A stretch of DNA of 64,000 nt from Ashinkailepas kermadecensis (taxonomy: Eukaryota > Arthropoda > Thecostraca > Neolepadidae). Shown piece by piece: positions 50,216 through 63,035 of this stretch. Location: assembly GCA_034440615.1 (NCBI GenBank), contig JAOTOM010005180.1, positions 1,672,501 through 1,736,500 of the forward strand, read 5' to 3'. A program made the position numbers and the translations under genes. Under the pieces are notes generated by a model. The model was not told the origin of the DNA. It ran no database searches and saw only the letters and a program-made list of their open reading frames with translations. How positions within the stretch are numbered: position 1 is the stretch's first letter; each line of letters opens with the position of its first letter.

Positions 50216-50649
50216 TGGAAAATGTATTAGGCCCATAACTTCAATTTAAAATGTATTACCCACCACTTTAAAATATAAAATTTCACAATTTCAGGCATTC
50301 CAGTTCATAGCACCCGGTCGCCACGACGGCAACGTCAGTGCACGTGCACACCCATCTTTCGCATTCGGTGCATTCGCCGCACTTCGTGCGATGCTACGGT
50401 TTCTGCTAGGCCTTCTGCGTTTTGCTAATTGCTGCCACATGATAGACTTGCGCCATATTTGACGTGTGGAATGCTTCGTATGGGCGTTCGCTGCGAAAAG
50501 TCGATTGATTAAATTCGATCATTAGTTTCCTACCTCCCACATTTTCTGGTAGTTATGGAATGCGGATTCCGCTGAGCTTTGATGCACTTCATATCTTTGC
50601 GGCTATCCTCCCAGATCGGCTACCGAACCGAGGCCCTGCATCAGCGTTA

Positions 50650-51660
50650 TTTTTTGGACCCGTTGCGTCTTTCTTGGTCTATGATTGTGTATTATGGCTC
50701 CAATCCATTTTGTGTTAGGGGCCTAAAACATTTTCGAACTCTGCTCGTTCCAGGGTTTGTTGCATTTTTGTGCACCGATGATTTTTTTTGACGTGTTGGT
50801 GTTTTCGAAAATCCAGATGTGTTTATTTAGCGCCCGGTCTTTTTGTTTATTTTGGAACCATGTTGCCTTTTGCGGCCCCAGCCACTTCTTCAGGCTCTTG
50901 TTCGTTATCATGACTCCCGTGTGCCTTGAGAGCTTCCGGTGTATTTTTTAGACCTCCCGGTATGTTTATTTATGGCTGCAACGCATGTGTTAAGGCCCTG
51001 TCGCTTTTTGTGAGACTCTGTGCGCTTTGGAGGGCCAGATGTATTTTCGGCCCCCGTTGTGCTCTTAGGGGTCCAAATGCAGTGGCGCAACCAGGATTTC
51101 AGTTCGGGGGGGCCATGGTTGGAGAGCGGGCCCCCTCGCAAGTGGGCCCCCCTCATGTTTTTAAAAAGTCTGCGGAAAACATGCACTTACTTTTGAGCGG
51201 GCCCCCATGTTTGTAAAACTTCGCAGAAATAAAAGCACTTTTCCTTTATCAGGGGCCCCGGTTCGAGGCGGGCCCTGGTTAAAACGGGCCCCCAGATTTT
51301 CAGTTGGTTCAAAGGGCCCCTGATTCGAGCCACAGATCCGCTTCGCGGGCCCCTAGCCAGGGCTTTGAGTAGGGTGGCCCACTCCGAGCCAGGGGCCCGC
51401 TTCGCGGGCCCCTGGCTCGGAGCGGGCCCCCAAAAAATTTCGGGGGGGCCATGGCCCCTTGCCCCCCCCCCCTGGTTGCGCTACTGTCCCAATGTGTTTA
51501 TTTTGGGCTTCTGACGCACACTTGTGGGGCCCTAGTACAATTTTTGGGCTTTGATGCGATGTTTCTAGGTCCCAAAGCGACTTATCGCGCCAGGCACGTG
51601 GTTCCGGAGACCCAACCCCAGTTTTCTGGGCTCAACGCAATTTTTGTGAATCTTTTCTGA
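50650..51660 (+). repeat. GC-rich degenerate repeat F, direct arm, carrying a hAT MITE
   Basis: It carries TTTTGGAACCATGTTGCC, GGTATGTTTATTTATGGCTG, GGGCTTCTGACGCACAC, ACGTGGTTCCGGAGACCC and TTTCTGGGCTCAACGC, the complements of the left arm. The MITE at 51080-51486 interrupts it. The roughly 435-bp spacer between arms (50216-50650) is unrelated. Confidence 0.8.
51080..51486 (+). mobile_element. hAT-type MITE with internal GGGCCCC sequence, copy 2
   Basis: It has ends CAGTGGCGCAACCAGG and CCTGGTTGCGCTACTG. The 8-bp flanks TCCAAATG / TCCCAATG (one mismatch) lie at 51072-51079 and 51487-51494. It lacks most of the internal minisatellite of copy 1 (16876-17452), which explains the 170-bp length difference. 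Confidence 0.9.
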
Positions 51661-52084
51661 TTTTTTTAAAAGTCCGAATGAATCCGAATCGCGTGGTGGA
51701 GGTGGCGGAGGCCCAAACACAACACCACAATACTGGTGCCTAAAATATGGGATTTTTCCTACCTTTCCCTGCTAGAAAAACCGCAACCCACGCACCGAAT
51801 TCTGCATATACCACTCACCCTCCCGATGGAAGAGACCCCCCCGCCCCCATAGTAGTGTTCGAATATGCTCATCATTATGAATACCAGAACTTGAAGGGGC
51901 GTTCCTTAACGGCCGATTTGTTGTGGTCAGAATTTCGCCATTCCTTCCCGAATGCATGTGAAGTAAAGGAATTATATCAGTTTCGATATCGTATATTAAG
52001 TTAAGGTAATGCATAATTTAATACATCACACACACCAGGTGTATTGTTTTATATACATTTGGAGGTGAATGTGCCCCCACCCCA

Positions 52085-52212
52085 CCAATGTTCAACTTTG
52101 CCCAAGTTTAACTAGTCCAACTTTCACTAGTTCAACTTTGCTCTAGTGAACTAGTGAATTTGCTAGTTCAACTAGTTCAACAGAAACTAGTTCAACTAGT
52201 GAATTTGCTCCC
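52085..52212. repeat. ACTAGTTCAAC-rich repeat
   Basis: Six or more occurrences of ACTAGTTCAAC or close variants, many overlapping the ACTAGT palindrome. It borders the next region of interest. Confidence 0.8.
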
Positions 52213-52402
52213 CCAATATGAAATGGAAGTGGGCATGCGGCAAAAAACATACAACTGCGGGCTGCGATCGGAGCGGGAGCGCCGATCGCCCCGCCGATGG
52301 TGCCACCGATGACCCCGCCGATGACCTCGCCGATCGCCCCACCGATGGTCACGCCGATGGTCCTGGAACTAGTGACGTCCGCCCGTTCACTCTGGTAACC
52401 TG

Positions 52403-53348
<946 letters not shown>

Positions 53349-54054
53349 GTGACCTGCCACGCAGGACGGTTTCCAGGTGACTGACCGCCACTGTTAACGT
53401 CGCGATTATACCCTGTAATGTGGCCAGCGTGCTGGTGTCCGGAGACACTGCGCCGACTGGCACTGTCTGCGCTGCTGAGTATCCTGCCGCCATTGCTGAC
53501 ACCAGACCTGAAGCCGAGGCTTCCAAGAATAGGTCAGCTGCGGTGGCCAGTTGACCCAGAGGAGCTTCCTCTGACAACAGCGATAATGCCGCCCAAGCTG
53601 CCTGCGGCAGCCGTTGAAGACATAGTGTTCAACAGCTCACGGACGTGTGGGCATCTCCTGCTGTACCGAGTTCGGAGTGCATCCGCAGGAACAGCTGGAG
53701 CGGCTTCTGGTCTCCGAGCTGCTGTGATTGCACTGGGTCACCGGGTCACTTGTGATTGCACCAACCTACGCTTCAGAGCGTCAGGAAGGGCCACGGACCT
53801 GCAGGCGTCTTGGCCGTGATAGTATCCGCACCTGCGTGGTGATTGACACAGAAAGGCCTGTCACCAACAGGTCGAGCTTGGGGTTGTCCTGTTGGATTTC
53901 AGACACCCGAAATGCACTGTCCGTCTGCGTCAGCTAGAGGTCTGTCTTTCCCGGAGGAAGGAGAAAATTGTGATAGCCTGAGCGCGGGCAGCTGCTGGCT
54001 TGCAGATGCAGGAGTCGAGGGCAGATACAGGGGAAGGGAACTGTGTGCATGCGC

Positions 54055-54720
54055 CTACCTCCCATGGAAGGTGACCGCTCCTTGGGCCGGGAAAAGACGC
54101 CCATCCAGGAAGGCTCAAGTGAACCTCATTTTTTTTATTCAGAAGCACCCCTCCGAAAAAAGGCGCCTCTTCAGTGTGCTCGAATAGACTCTCCTCGAAT
54201 TTTTCTGCGAGAGGCTTTCCTCGGATGCAAAAACACTTCTCCAGGCAGGAGTGGATTCAGCAATTTCATGAGGGGAACTTGGCCTTGCGAGGGGCGCCTC
54301 TTGCTAAACAAAATTTGAGGAGTGGGGTGCACTCGGGTCTTCCCGGAGGGGCGCCTTTACCTTCGAAGGTGCGCCTCTGGCTGAACAATTCCAGGGGGTT
54401 CACTCAAAGACACTGAATGGGAGCCTTTTCCTTCCGAGGAGCGCCTCCCGCTAAATAATTCGAGAGGATGCACGCGAGCACACTGAAAAGGCACCTTTTA
54501 CTCTGGGAGGGGCGCCCCTGGTTGAAAAATTCGATGGGGATGCACTCGAGCTTTCCCGGTGTGGAGTCTTTTCCCGGCCGAAGGGGAGCCAATTTCCATA
54601 GGGGCGTATGCCTTCAGTGCTACCCCTGTATCGGCCCCTGCCTCCAAGCACTTTCGCAGTAGCACCCCTCCGAAGAAATGGCGCCCCTTCAGACAAGTGC
54701 CCCTATGACAATTCCTGAAT
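54055..54720 (+). repeat. Modular repeat J: about 70-bp degenerate units
   Basis: Units carry GGGGCGCCTCTTGCT, then AAAATTCGAGGGGATGCACTC-like sequence and a CTTTCCCGGAGGG phrase, repeated about seven times. Related fragments are at about 12930-13010, 14520-14690 and 62205-62370. No frame is conserved. Confidence 0.65.
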
Positions 54721-56387
54721 CCGCCCCAGGGAGATGTCCCCGGCGCTGATAGGCCGTCGCGCTGCAGACGTTAAAATGTTGAGTTTTGAAAATTACTGCT
54801 TTTGCACATCCTCGTCCTTTTCCCGGGGCTACAACATAATGTATGATGGAAAACCCGATGACGAATCTTCATAATGGGGAATATTTATTTTCTGATATAA
54901 TTTTTCGCTACATATGTGATAAGATACCTTCTTTTATATTATCCTTGGCATGTACTACAGCAAACTACATGTCGCAAGACAATAGACGACATATAACACG
55001 GAGAAACATCAGAAATGGATACTTCTTAGAACGCAAAATAGTACAGAAGGAGCAAAATATTACACATGCAGTGCATTTAGTATTCGACAAAATAATACCA
55101 TCTTAAATTCGTGGTATCAGCGAATCAGACAACCAGACAGAGAGTTGTGCACATTTGATGCCTTGTACTGTGCTTACTTGCTGTTATTCCGGCCATCTCA
55201 TTCGTAGAAACCACGCCTGCTCGCATGTGGGCAGGTTTTCTTCCCAGCATTGCTTTTTCCCCTGCCCATGTGCACCGGCTTCTTTTTCTAGATAGTTGTG
55301 CAGTCTCATACCCTCTGTGCGACTTCGAGATTGATAGTCCACGTGGCAAGTGTGGGTCTGTGATGATATAGGCAGCAAGTGTGCATCTGCAAAGTTTTTG
55401 TTTGACGTTGGTGTCGAGGGGCCCAATTCCATACCGACAACATTTGTTCTACTACTTGAGTTTAGAAACGCTTCGAGACATGAATCGGGATCCCTTTTAC
55501 ATCGCTCACGACGGCTGCTTCATTCCACCCCATGCATACCCTTACTAGTAGGGCACTGGTACTGGTAACGGGGTTGAGGTTACAGGGGTGTAATATCATT
55601 GGCTACAGGGGTGTGACATGGTCACACACATGTATTTGTACATCTTGGTGTTGTAGTTTGGCTGTTGGTGGGAAACCGCGGCCGATGGCAAATGACGGTG
55701 GCGCTCCTAAATACTTATTTTATGTGTCCTGAGATTATTAAAGGTAGATGCGTTGCACATTTTCTTCATCAGGGAATTTGGAACAGCCATCGCACCCTCA
55801 TATTCTTCTCAGACAGCGTTCGCCTTACGTGTTTGCACTGGCTGTTCAGGAGTGAGCGAGCGTTCCGAGCGAACGCAATGATACAAATGCTAAAACCCAT
55901 TTAGTTTCCTTGCTTGGATTTTGAGGATATCTGGAACTCGGCCTCTTTTCCGGTGATATTGGCGTTAGATGAACTAACGTGAAAACGGTGCGTTAGGTAG
56001 ATTTAAGTGGCAACTGCAATTGATAAGGATTAAATATTGCCCTTTTTCACCATCAAGAAAGAACACATAAATATTTCCTCAAATCGATTAAAAAGTTACA
56101 AATACTAACTCAACATTATATATTGAATGTTCGAACGCAGTCCGTTCCACTGTCTCAGTCTGTGCAATGCATGTTGGTATGACCGGAGCTCTGATTCCCA
56201 ACCTGGGTGTGTTTCTGTGTGTCTTGCCCGCAAATAATAATATTAATAATATCTTAATAGTTCGCCATCGCGCATGTGTGTGGGTAGGCTCGTACATTGT
56301 AAGATAGCTTTCTTTGCTCGTTGATATATGAGCAACGGAGGAAACGTGGGTGGTGAACTCTTGCGCACGGATAAGACGAAACATTTC
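54721..56387. other. Intergenic stretch without a supported gene
   Basis: AT-rich. Small open frames at 54843-55106, 55184-55432 and elsewhere show no recognisable domain. A GGGGTG-rich patch occurs at 55555-55615. Confidence 0.4.
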
Positions 56388-56560
56388 GAAAATTGCGACC
56401 GTGTCGGTACATTGGTGGCGCGTTAAACTATCGGTAAACATTTTGCCGCTGAACTGTAATTCACGGATCGGTTGATGGGGCCAGGGTTGACTCAACAAGC
56501 TCTGCTTAGCAATAGGACCCTGGTCCATGAAGCCACCCCAAAAAAGAATTCGCACGAAAT
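56388..56560 (+). mobile_element. SINE-1, 5'-truncated copy
   Basis: It matches the body and tail of the 8671-9016 element in opposite orientation: CCGTGTCGGTACATTGG, CGTTAAACTATCGGT, CAACAAGCTCTGCTTAGCAA and CATGAAGCCACCCCA. The tRNA-like head is absent. Confidence 0.82.
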
Positions 56561-56671
56561 TTCTTTGGAAAAACTTGTCAGCTTAGTTTTGAAGTGAATT
56601 AATTTTGTGCTTAATGTAAGCATGTAGTAATCCTAATGTAATATTCGGACCTCCTCTGTGACTTAATTTGT

Positions 56672-56852
56672 TTTGTTTGTTTATTGGGTGGTTCACGACG
56701 CGCTTTTTGCACATTCACGGCTAATGGCGCCGCCCACACTGTTTCGCCGGTAGGCCGCGGGATTGGGAAATGTCCCGAGCGGTGCGAGTGTCGAACCCGG
56801 GACCTTTGGTACCCAGAGCCCGACACCTTAACCACTCGGCCATCCCCGCCCC
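56672..56852 (-). mobile_element. SINE-3: Leu/Ser-tRNA-like SINE
   Basis: A perfect 13-bp duplication TGACTTAATTTGT lies at 56659-56671 and 56853-56865. On the minus strand the head reads GATGGCCGAGTGGTTAAGG (box A) and GGTTCGACACT (box B). A body of about 110 nt ends in GGTTCACGACGCG complements. A head fragment recurs at 62824-62893. Confidence 0.9.
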
Positions 56853-56865
56853 TGACTTAATTTGT

Positions 56866-58340
56866 AAGTTTATTTTAAGCACGATTTAATGTGCTGGGCT
56901 TAATTTGGACATATAACTGAATGTAAAACCACCCTGACTTTATTTTAAAATGCGACTATATTTTAGGTTTAAATCAGACATGGGACTTAATATTTAGGCT
57001 AAATTTAGACATGTAGCTTATTTGTTTTCCTTCATATAGACATAATCTAACTGCCAACTGTCAAGACAATGAAGTAAATCGTAAGTACACAGGTACAACT
57101 ATCCATCACCCGGTACAATAAAATGTTGCGAAACAACCGAGCGTTGTTCGACGAACGCTGAATAGTGATGGTAAGGAGCAATGAGATTTACGCTATGCTG
57201 ATATCAAATACCTAGATACCAACTAAGTACATTTAAATGCAAGGAAGCTTCATGATCTGATCTGTGAATGTCGCTATCCATGCTTCCAATTTTTGTTTTT
57301 TAGTGAGATCATTTTTATAAATTTCCTCAGGTAAAGAAATAAACTAAACGTCAATTTTTTCCTCAGGCCATAACCCAGAGACGTCACATCCGCAATTCAT
57401 GCTCCAAAGTACAATTACAATGCTCCAAAACATAAGACGCAGAAGCTGATCACAAAGTTGTTTTGGGTCGATATATATTTTCAGTCAATAAATTAGGCTA
57501 AAACTGACAATGAAAACGGAAGCAGTTTCGAATTTTGCACTGTATTGTTACCGGAAATCCTACATAACAAGTGAGGGATAAAATATTTCTGTTCAGACAG
57601 TGCTGCGATTCTATTGATCCTTCTTACTTATCTTGCCGCTGCGGAGGGAGGACGCGTTTTGTGCGCTGCTGGAACATTCTTGTAAGTAACTTAATGGTCA
57701 TGCTCCCAATCTTTGTGTATGTTTGCATGTTGTTTTCCATTGCTCGATTGTCAGAAGTCTGATGCATGAAATCTGATAAAGCAGTAGGATAGACACTAAG
57801 TGAGTATGATACCAAGGTCAAGATGGCTGACGGTTGAGTGAGTTGCTGTGCCCCCGGATGCGTTGCCGGTCATGGAATATGTTTACTATGGCCTGCTAAC
57901 CACCGTTAGTCCCAGAAAGTATTGGAGGAGACTGGGCTAGTTCTAGTTTGGTGAGTTTCCATCACCACGTGAATGCTGTATACTTCAGATGGGGAATCAA
58001 CGGTCTGCTCGAAATTGGGTACTTGGCTTGTTTCAGTCTTGGATCTGTAGAAAAGATGAGAATGCCAGCTTGGATACAGGTCAATTTCCTTTGTCATTGG
58101 AATGTTTAGATAGTTTCAAATGATAATTGGCTGTTATGAGTCATTGTAGACGATCCTGGTGCGTCAGTTCTTTGTTAGCTTCTGACCATGGTGTGCTTGT
58201 CCTATATTTTGGAAGCTTTTTATTTATATCCTGTAAAATTTGACATTTGTCTGCTTTATTTTCCAGTTTCTGGAAGTGTGCATCTTTCCAATTGTCTTGA
58301 TCTTGTCCAGGCTCATCAGTCATTTCAATAGGTGTTCCTT
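56866..58340. other. Intergenic stretch without a supported gene
   Basis: AT-rich; repeated ACTTAATTTAGGCTT-like phrases at 56850-57010. No exon or mobile element recognised. Confidence 0.4.
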
Positions 58341-58349
58341 GCTTCTCAA

Positions 58350-61300
58350 AACCTTGATTGGTATAATTGGGGATCAAGGTAAATTTTTATCCTTTGGAAT
58401 TTGTATTTTGAATACATGGTATTTTAAAGTAAATGACAATGTGACCACTCATCTTCTCTGCAAATGATTACCTTTTAGTTGGCAAAGAAAGAAACAATCA
58501 ATATCCTAACTACAAATATAGCACATCACATAATTATCTGGGTAAATTTCCAGAAACAGGTAAAGTGTGATTTTTAATTTTTTTTTTAATACAGGGTATT
58601 TTAACGTAAGAATCATGATGCGACCACTTATTTTCTCCGCAAATGATTACTTTTAAGTCAGTGAAGGTTGATGACATAATGATTTGATGAAGTCATGCAT
58701 TAAGTCTGGGGAAGAAAAAACCTAACCTAGACTAAGATAACGTAGCATAATATATAAAATATATTATATCATAATATAACCTAACCGGAAAACCAGAATC
58801 GTCCGAAACAAAATTTTCTGCCATGACATCAAATATATTGAAAATAGAATAATACAGCATCGCAAGAAATTTCCGGCCCTTATCGACGGTTGCTGGCGCG
58901 AGGTGTTGCGAGTATTAATTCTCAGAGATAATGTCGAATTAAGGCAGAAACGTAAGGTTTTCGATGACAGAGTATTAAATCGAGTGCATGAAGTGTTGAA
59001 TGTTTTCTTTATCACATCTGTGACACACCAGGTACGGATAATTATACGCGATGTGCTATGTTTGCAGAGTGAAGATTATGGTCATGTATTTGTTTGCCAA
59101 CTGAAAAATAATTATTTGCAGAGAAAATGAGTGGTCACATGATTTTTACATTAAAATATCCTGTATTTAAAAAAAAATCACATTTTACCTACATCTGGAA
59201 TAATACCATTATCTGTACCTGGTGTCATAGACGTGATGAGAAGTTCAACCCTTTGTGCACTATTTAATACTCCTAATTAGTTAATATTTAATAACCTAAT
59301 TAAAAATAGTGTTTCTGCCCTAATTCGACATCTATTTCCGAGAATTCATACTTGCAAACCAGTATTTTTTGTAAGGTGTTTTGAGAGTTTTTGTTTTTTT
59401 TTCTTCAGAATACCATGTTTATGAACTTTATTTGGAAGATGCTATCACTCATTTTCTCTGGAAATGCTTACTTCTCTGTTGATCTTGGTGATAATTTCTA
59501 TTGCACCATATATGCCACTGCTGTTCATTGTTTGATAATTTATCCATCCCTCACCTGCACTTCTCAGACATGATTAAAGGGACATTCAACACTTCACGTA
59601 GAAAAAGCTTAGTTTCTGCCTCTTTGCAATGACTCACCATTACTACTCCACCAGAATGCTGAAGAAAAAAACAGAAACAGCACGGCTCGGAGCTGTGATG
59701 TACGGATGACATCGCAAGAAAGTTCAACACTTTATGCACCTGATTTAATACTCTGGACATTGAAAGCCTTGTTTCTGCCTTGATTCAACATTTATTTCCA
59801 AGAATTCATACTCCCAAGCAGATGTGTCTCAAACATTTGATGTCGTTGTGGCCAAAAACTTTGTTTTCCTTTTAATTATGAATTATACTATTTGTTGGAT
59901 GTCGTGAGGAAAGACAAGACCGAGCAGAAGCTGGCTGCTCTCTGAGCCGTGCTGCATGTTTATATATTGCCTCGGCCATGCTGTATGTTTAGTTTTTTTG
60001 GCATTCTGGTGGAGTAGTAGGGTGTCATCTGTGGCAAAGTGGCGGAAATTAGGCATTTTTTACGTGAAAAAAAATTGAATCAACTGTGTGAAGTGTTGAA
60101 TGCCCCTTTAATCACGTCTGAGAAGTGCCAGGTGAGGGATGGATAAATTATGCAACAAAGAGCAACGGTGTGGCATATATGGCGCATTATAGATATTATT
60201 GCTAGGTTTAACAGAGACAAGCATTTACGGAGAAAACCAATGATCGCATCTTCTGAATCATGTTCATAAACATATTCTGTGAAAAAAATCCAAGAACACC
60301 TTTTAAGAAAAATTTACCAACTTGCTTTGGAGGATTCTGGTTTTCCAGTTAGGTTAGATTATGATTATGCATGTTGTATATATTATGCTACATTATCTTA
60401 GTCTAGGTTAGGTTACTTGTGCCTATGATGTCATCAACTGCCATCAACTTAAAAGTAATCATTTGCAGTGAAAATGAGTGATGGCATTGTCTTCATCACA
60501 CCAGAAAGCATACTATTACATAAACAAAAATCCCCAAAATAAAGATTTACCTTGATCTCCAAATTTATCTATTGTGCATTGTGTTCTTGGGAATATTAAA
60601 AAAATAATTATCATTGCTAATGAATGTGATTGAGATGACAACTTGTTCTCTGCTTATGATTTTTTGGCATTGCAGAAGTTGTCTACTGGTTTTGTACCAG
60701 TGTTTGTATTAAGCTGGGAAATAATTTAAAAGTAAATTAGCACTTTAAGGTAATTTCTGTATTCTTGTTATTTCCCTTTGAATACCATGCTTATGAATCT
60801 GCTCAACATGTGATGACTCATTTCCTCTTCAAATTTATACCTTTCAGTTGGGAGGTAAATAATGGGTAAATTTGAAGATCAAGGTAAAATTTGATTCTTT
60901 TGATTTTGTGCATACAATGTTGATGTGGTGATGACTGCCAATTTATTTTCTCTACAAATGATTACTTTTAAGTCTAGGGAAGTGGATACAATTGGTGACA
61001 TGAGAATGATACTGAAGAAATGTGCTACAATATAAATGGTACTCAGTTGGAGCTGCAGGCATTGACATACCTTAGTGGGGCGGTCCAGGCTGTGGCTCGT
61101 CCTTTTGTACCATGATGGTGCTCAGTCTTATAAAGCTTTGATGCTTCAAGAAGGAAGTTATGAATCTTGTGGCTGTGGAATTCCTTTTAAAAAATACTGG
61201 CAGTCCTTGGAACAATTTGAGCAAATGGCCTGGCTGGGAACACCTAGTCAGAAAAATTATAAACTTGTGTGACTGTCATCAAAAGCATTGCAAGGAACTT

Positions 61301-61570
61301 CTGGCCTTGATTGAAGGTTAGATGTGTCTGGCTGTGAAAATATTAGTTTGCACGAATGACAATTGAATTAAGCCAGAAACAATGGTTTTGATGTTGAGTA
61401 TTGAATTGAGTGAAGTGTTAGTTTTATCACATCTGTGATGCACCAGGTATGGATAATGGACACAATGGGCTATATTTGTAGAGGGAAGATTATGATCATG
61501 TAGTTCTTTGCAAAATGAAAATGATCATTCACAGAGAAAATGAGTGGTTTAATCATATTTTTCACATTAA
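58350..61570. repeat. Compound repeat block II, related to 19-22 kb
   Basis: It contains the 250-bp unit at about 59370-59600 (plus) and 60060-60320 (minus), a sequence matching 20460-20660 at about 59880-60060, and about nine copies of the ATTTTCTCCGCAAATGATTAC core in both orientations (58445, 58605, 59105, 59440, 60225, 60455, 60815, 60945, 61515). Confidence 0.8.
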
Positions 61571-61733
61571 AATGGGGGCTGCTGTAGCTTATTTGATAGA
61601 ATGTCTGACTCTTGATTGCAAGATTGTGGGTTCAAATCTTGCAACTAACAGCATTACATAGTCTACCACAACCAATCAGCATGAGAGGTTGGGGACACTG
61701 TATGACCTAGTGGTTGAATGGGTCATAAAGGTA
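61571..61733 (+). mobile_element. SINE-2-like copy, diverged
   Basis: Head with GATTGTGGGTTCAAATC and body CCACAACCAATCAGCATGAG, then GTTGGGGACACTGTATGACC and GGTCATAAAGG. It is the same order as the 30.4- and 36.2-kb copies, but more diverged, with CpG sites lost. Confidence 0.75.
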
Positions 61734-61929
61734 CCCACCTTTTTTTTGCATTAAAATGCATAGTTTTCAAAACTTCCAAAGCATCAAATTTTACCCTGAC
61801 CCCCAATAATACCAAATAATGCCCTGGAGTTGGTAATATAGCATACCAACTATGTGGTGTGCAACAAGCATACACCATTTTGTTGCCAATCAGTGAAGCA
61901 GTAAAGATCTCCAATTGGCATGCTCTACA

Positions 61930-62110
61930 TTGTATATTTCTGTTCATGAGGCCTGGGCAACTGGTACAGTTGGCTAAGGCATATGCTTTCTGTACCTGTG
62001 CTGGGGGTTCAAATCCTGGTGTGGCTGCTTTTAACCCAATCATAGCTGCTAACAGTCTGGGCTGTTGGTTAATGTTGCACTTTGGATTATCTTGCACTAT
62101 CATATAATTT
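61930..62110 (+). mobile_element. SINE-4: another tRNA-like element, tentative
   Basis: GGTACAGTTGGCTAAGGCAT resembles box A context and GGGTTCAAATCC resembles box B, 45 nt apart, followed by a non-tRNA body. No second copy and no clear target duplication were found. Confidence 0.45.
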
Positions 62111-62204
62111 GTTTCATGGCCTAATGCTTGAATATGAAAGTAAGGAGGGAAAGTGCTCAATTATAGCCGAGTCATGCAATGAGTGTCCATCTGGAAATTG
62201 CCAT

Positions 62205-62370
62205 GGTGGAACTTAGTCTCTGGAGGGGTGCTTCTTGCTGAAAAATTGTGGGGAGCATTCAAGCACACTGAAGGGCAGACTTCTTTCAATATGCACCTCT
62301 GGTCAAGAACCTGAGGGGGACTGGGGACACATGCCCCAGCACCCTTGTGTCCACCCCTGTCCCAGAATCA
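62205..62370 (+). repeat. Fragment of modular repeat J
   Basis: CTGGAGGGGTGCTTCTTGCT, AAAAATTGTGGGGAGCATTC and AAGCACACTGAAGGGC match the unit order at 54-kb. Confidence 0.5.
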
Positions 62371-62823
62371 ATTGAAAGGGATACCGATAAACTGCAGCCA
62401 CTGAGGTGGTTCCATGATAGCTGCATGTTGCCCTAACTTATGCAGTAAAACCTCTCACTTTCTACTGGCATTCGACTTTTGGTATCCTCTAATTGAGGTG
62501 AGTCATGCATACTGTCACTACAGTTGGAAGTGCAGACCATAAGTATGCTTGTTGTGGCCAGCACGCAAATTATAGTCAAATGCAGGAAAAAGGGCATATC
62601 ATTGACTAGCCTAACCCAATTTTCCATGCAATAAAAAAATAATGTAAATTTCCTGTCGTTCATCTAAACATTTCAAATAATCAGTCCAAGCTCTGAAGAA
62701 AACTCTGGTAAAAATTTCTGGAATATGAGTACCTGACCAATGGTGTACCCTGGCCTAACTTAACCAAGTCTAACCCCCTTTGCACACTATGTGGAGGTAA
62801 AATGTGTGTAAAACTTGTCATGG

Positions 62824-63035
62824 TTGGGGAGGGGTTGGCTGAGTGGTAATGGTGTTGAGCTCTGGGTACCAAAGGTCCTGGGTTCAACACTGCTGGACTT
62901 TATTGCAAGATTGTGGGTTCGAATCATGCAACCAGCAGGATTACAGATCCACCCGCGACCAATTAGTGTGAGACGTTGGTGACGCTATATGACCCGGCAG
63001 TTAATTGTCGTAAAATAACAATGGGTTCTTCTTCA
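62824..63035 (+). mobile_element. Tandem SINE-3 head and SINE-2 body
   Basis: 62824-62893 has GGTTGGCTGAGTGGTAATGG and GGTACCAAAGGTCCTGGGTT (SINE-3 head). At about 62894 it switches to ATTGTGGGTTCGAATCATGC and CGCGACCAATTAGTGTGAG (SINE-2) and ends TGTCGTAAAATAACAA. It could be a chimaeric SINE or an insertion of one in the other. Confidence 0.72.
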
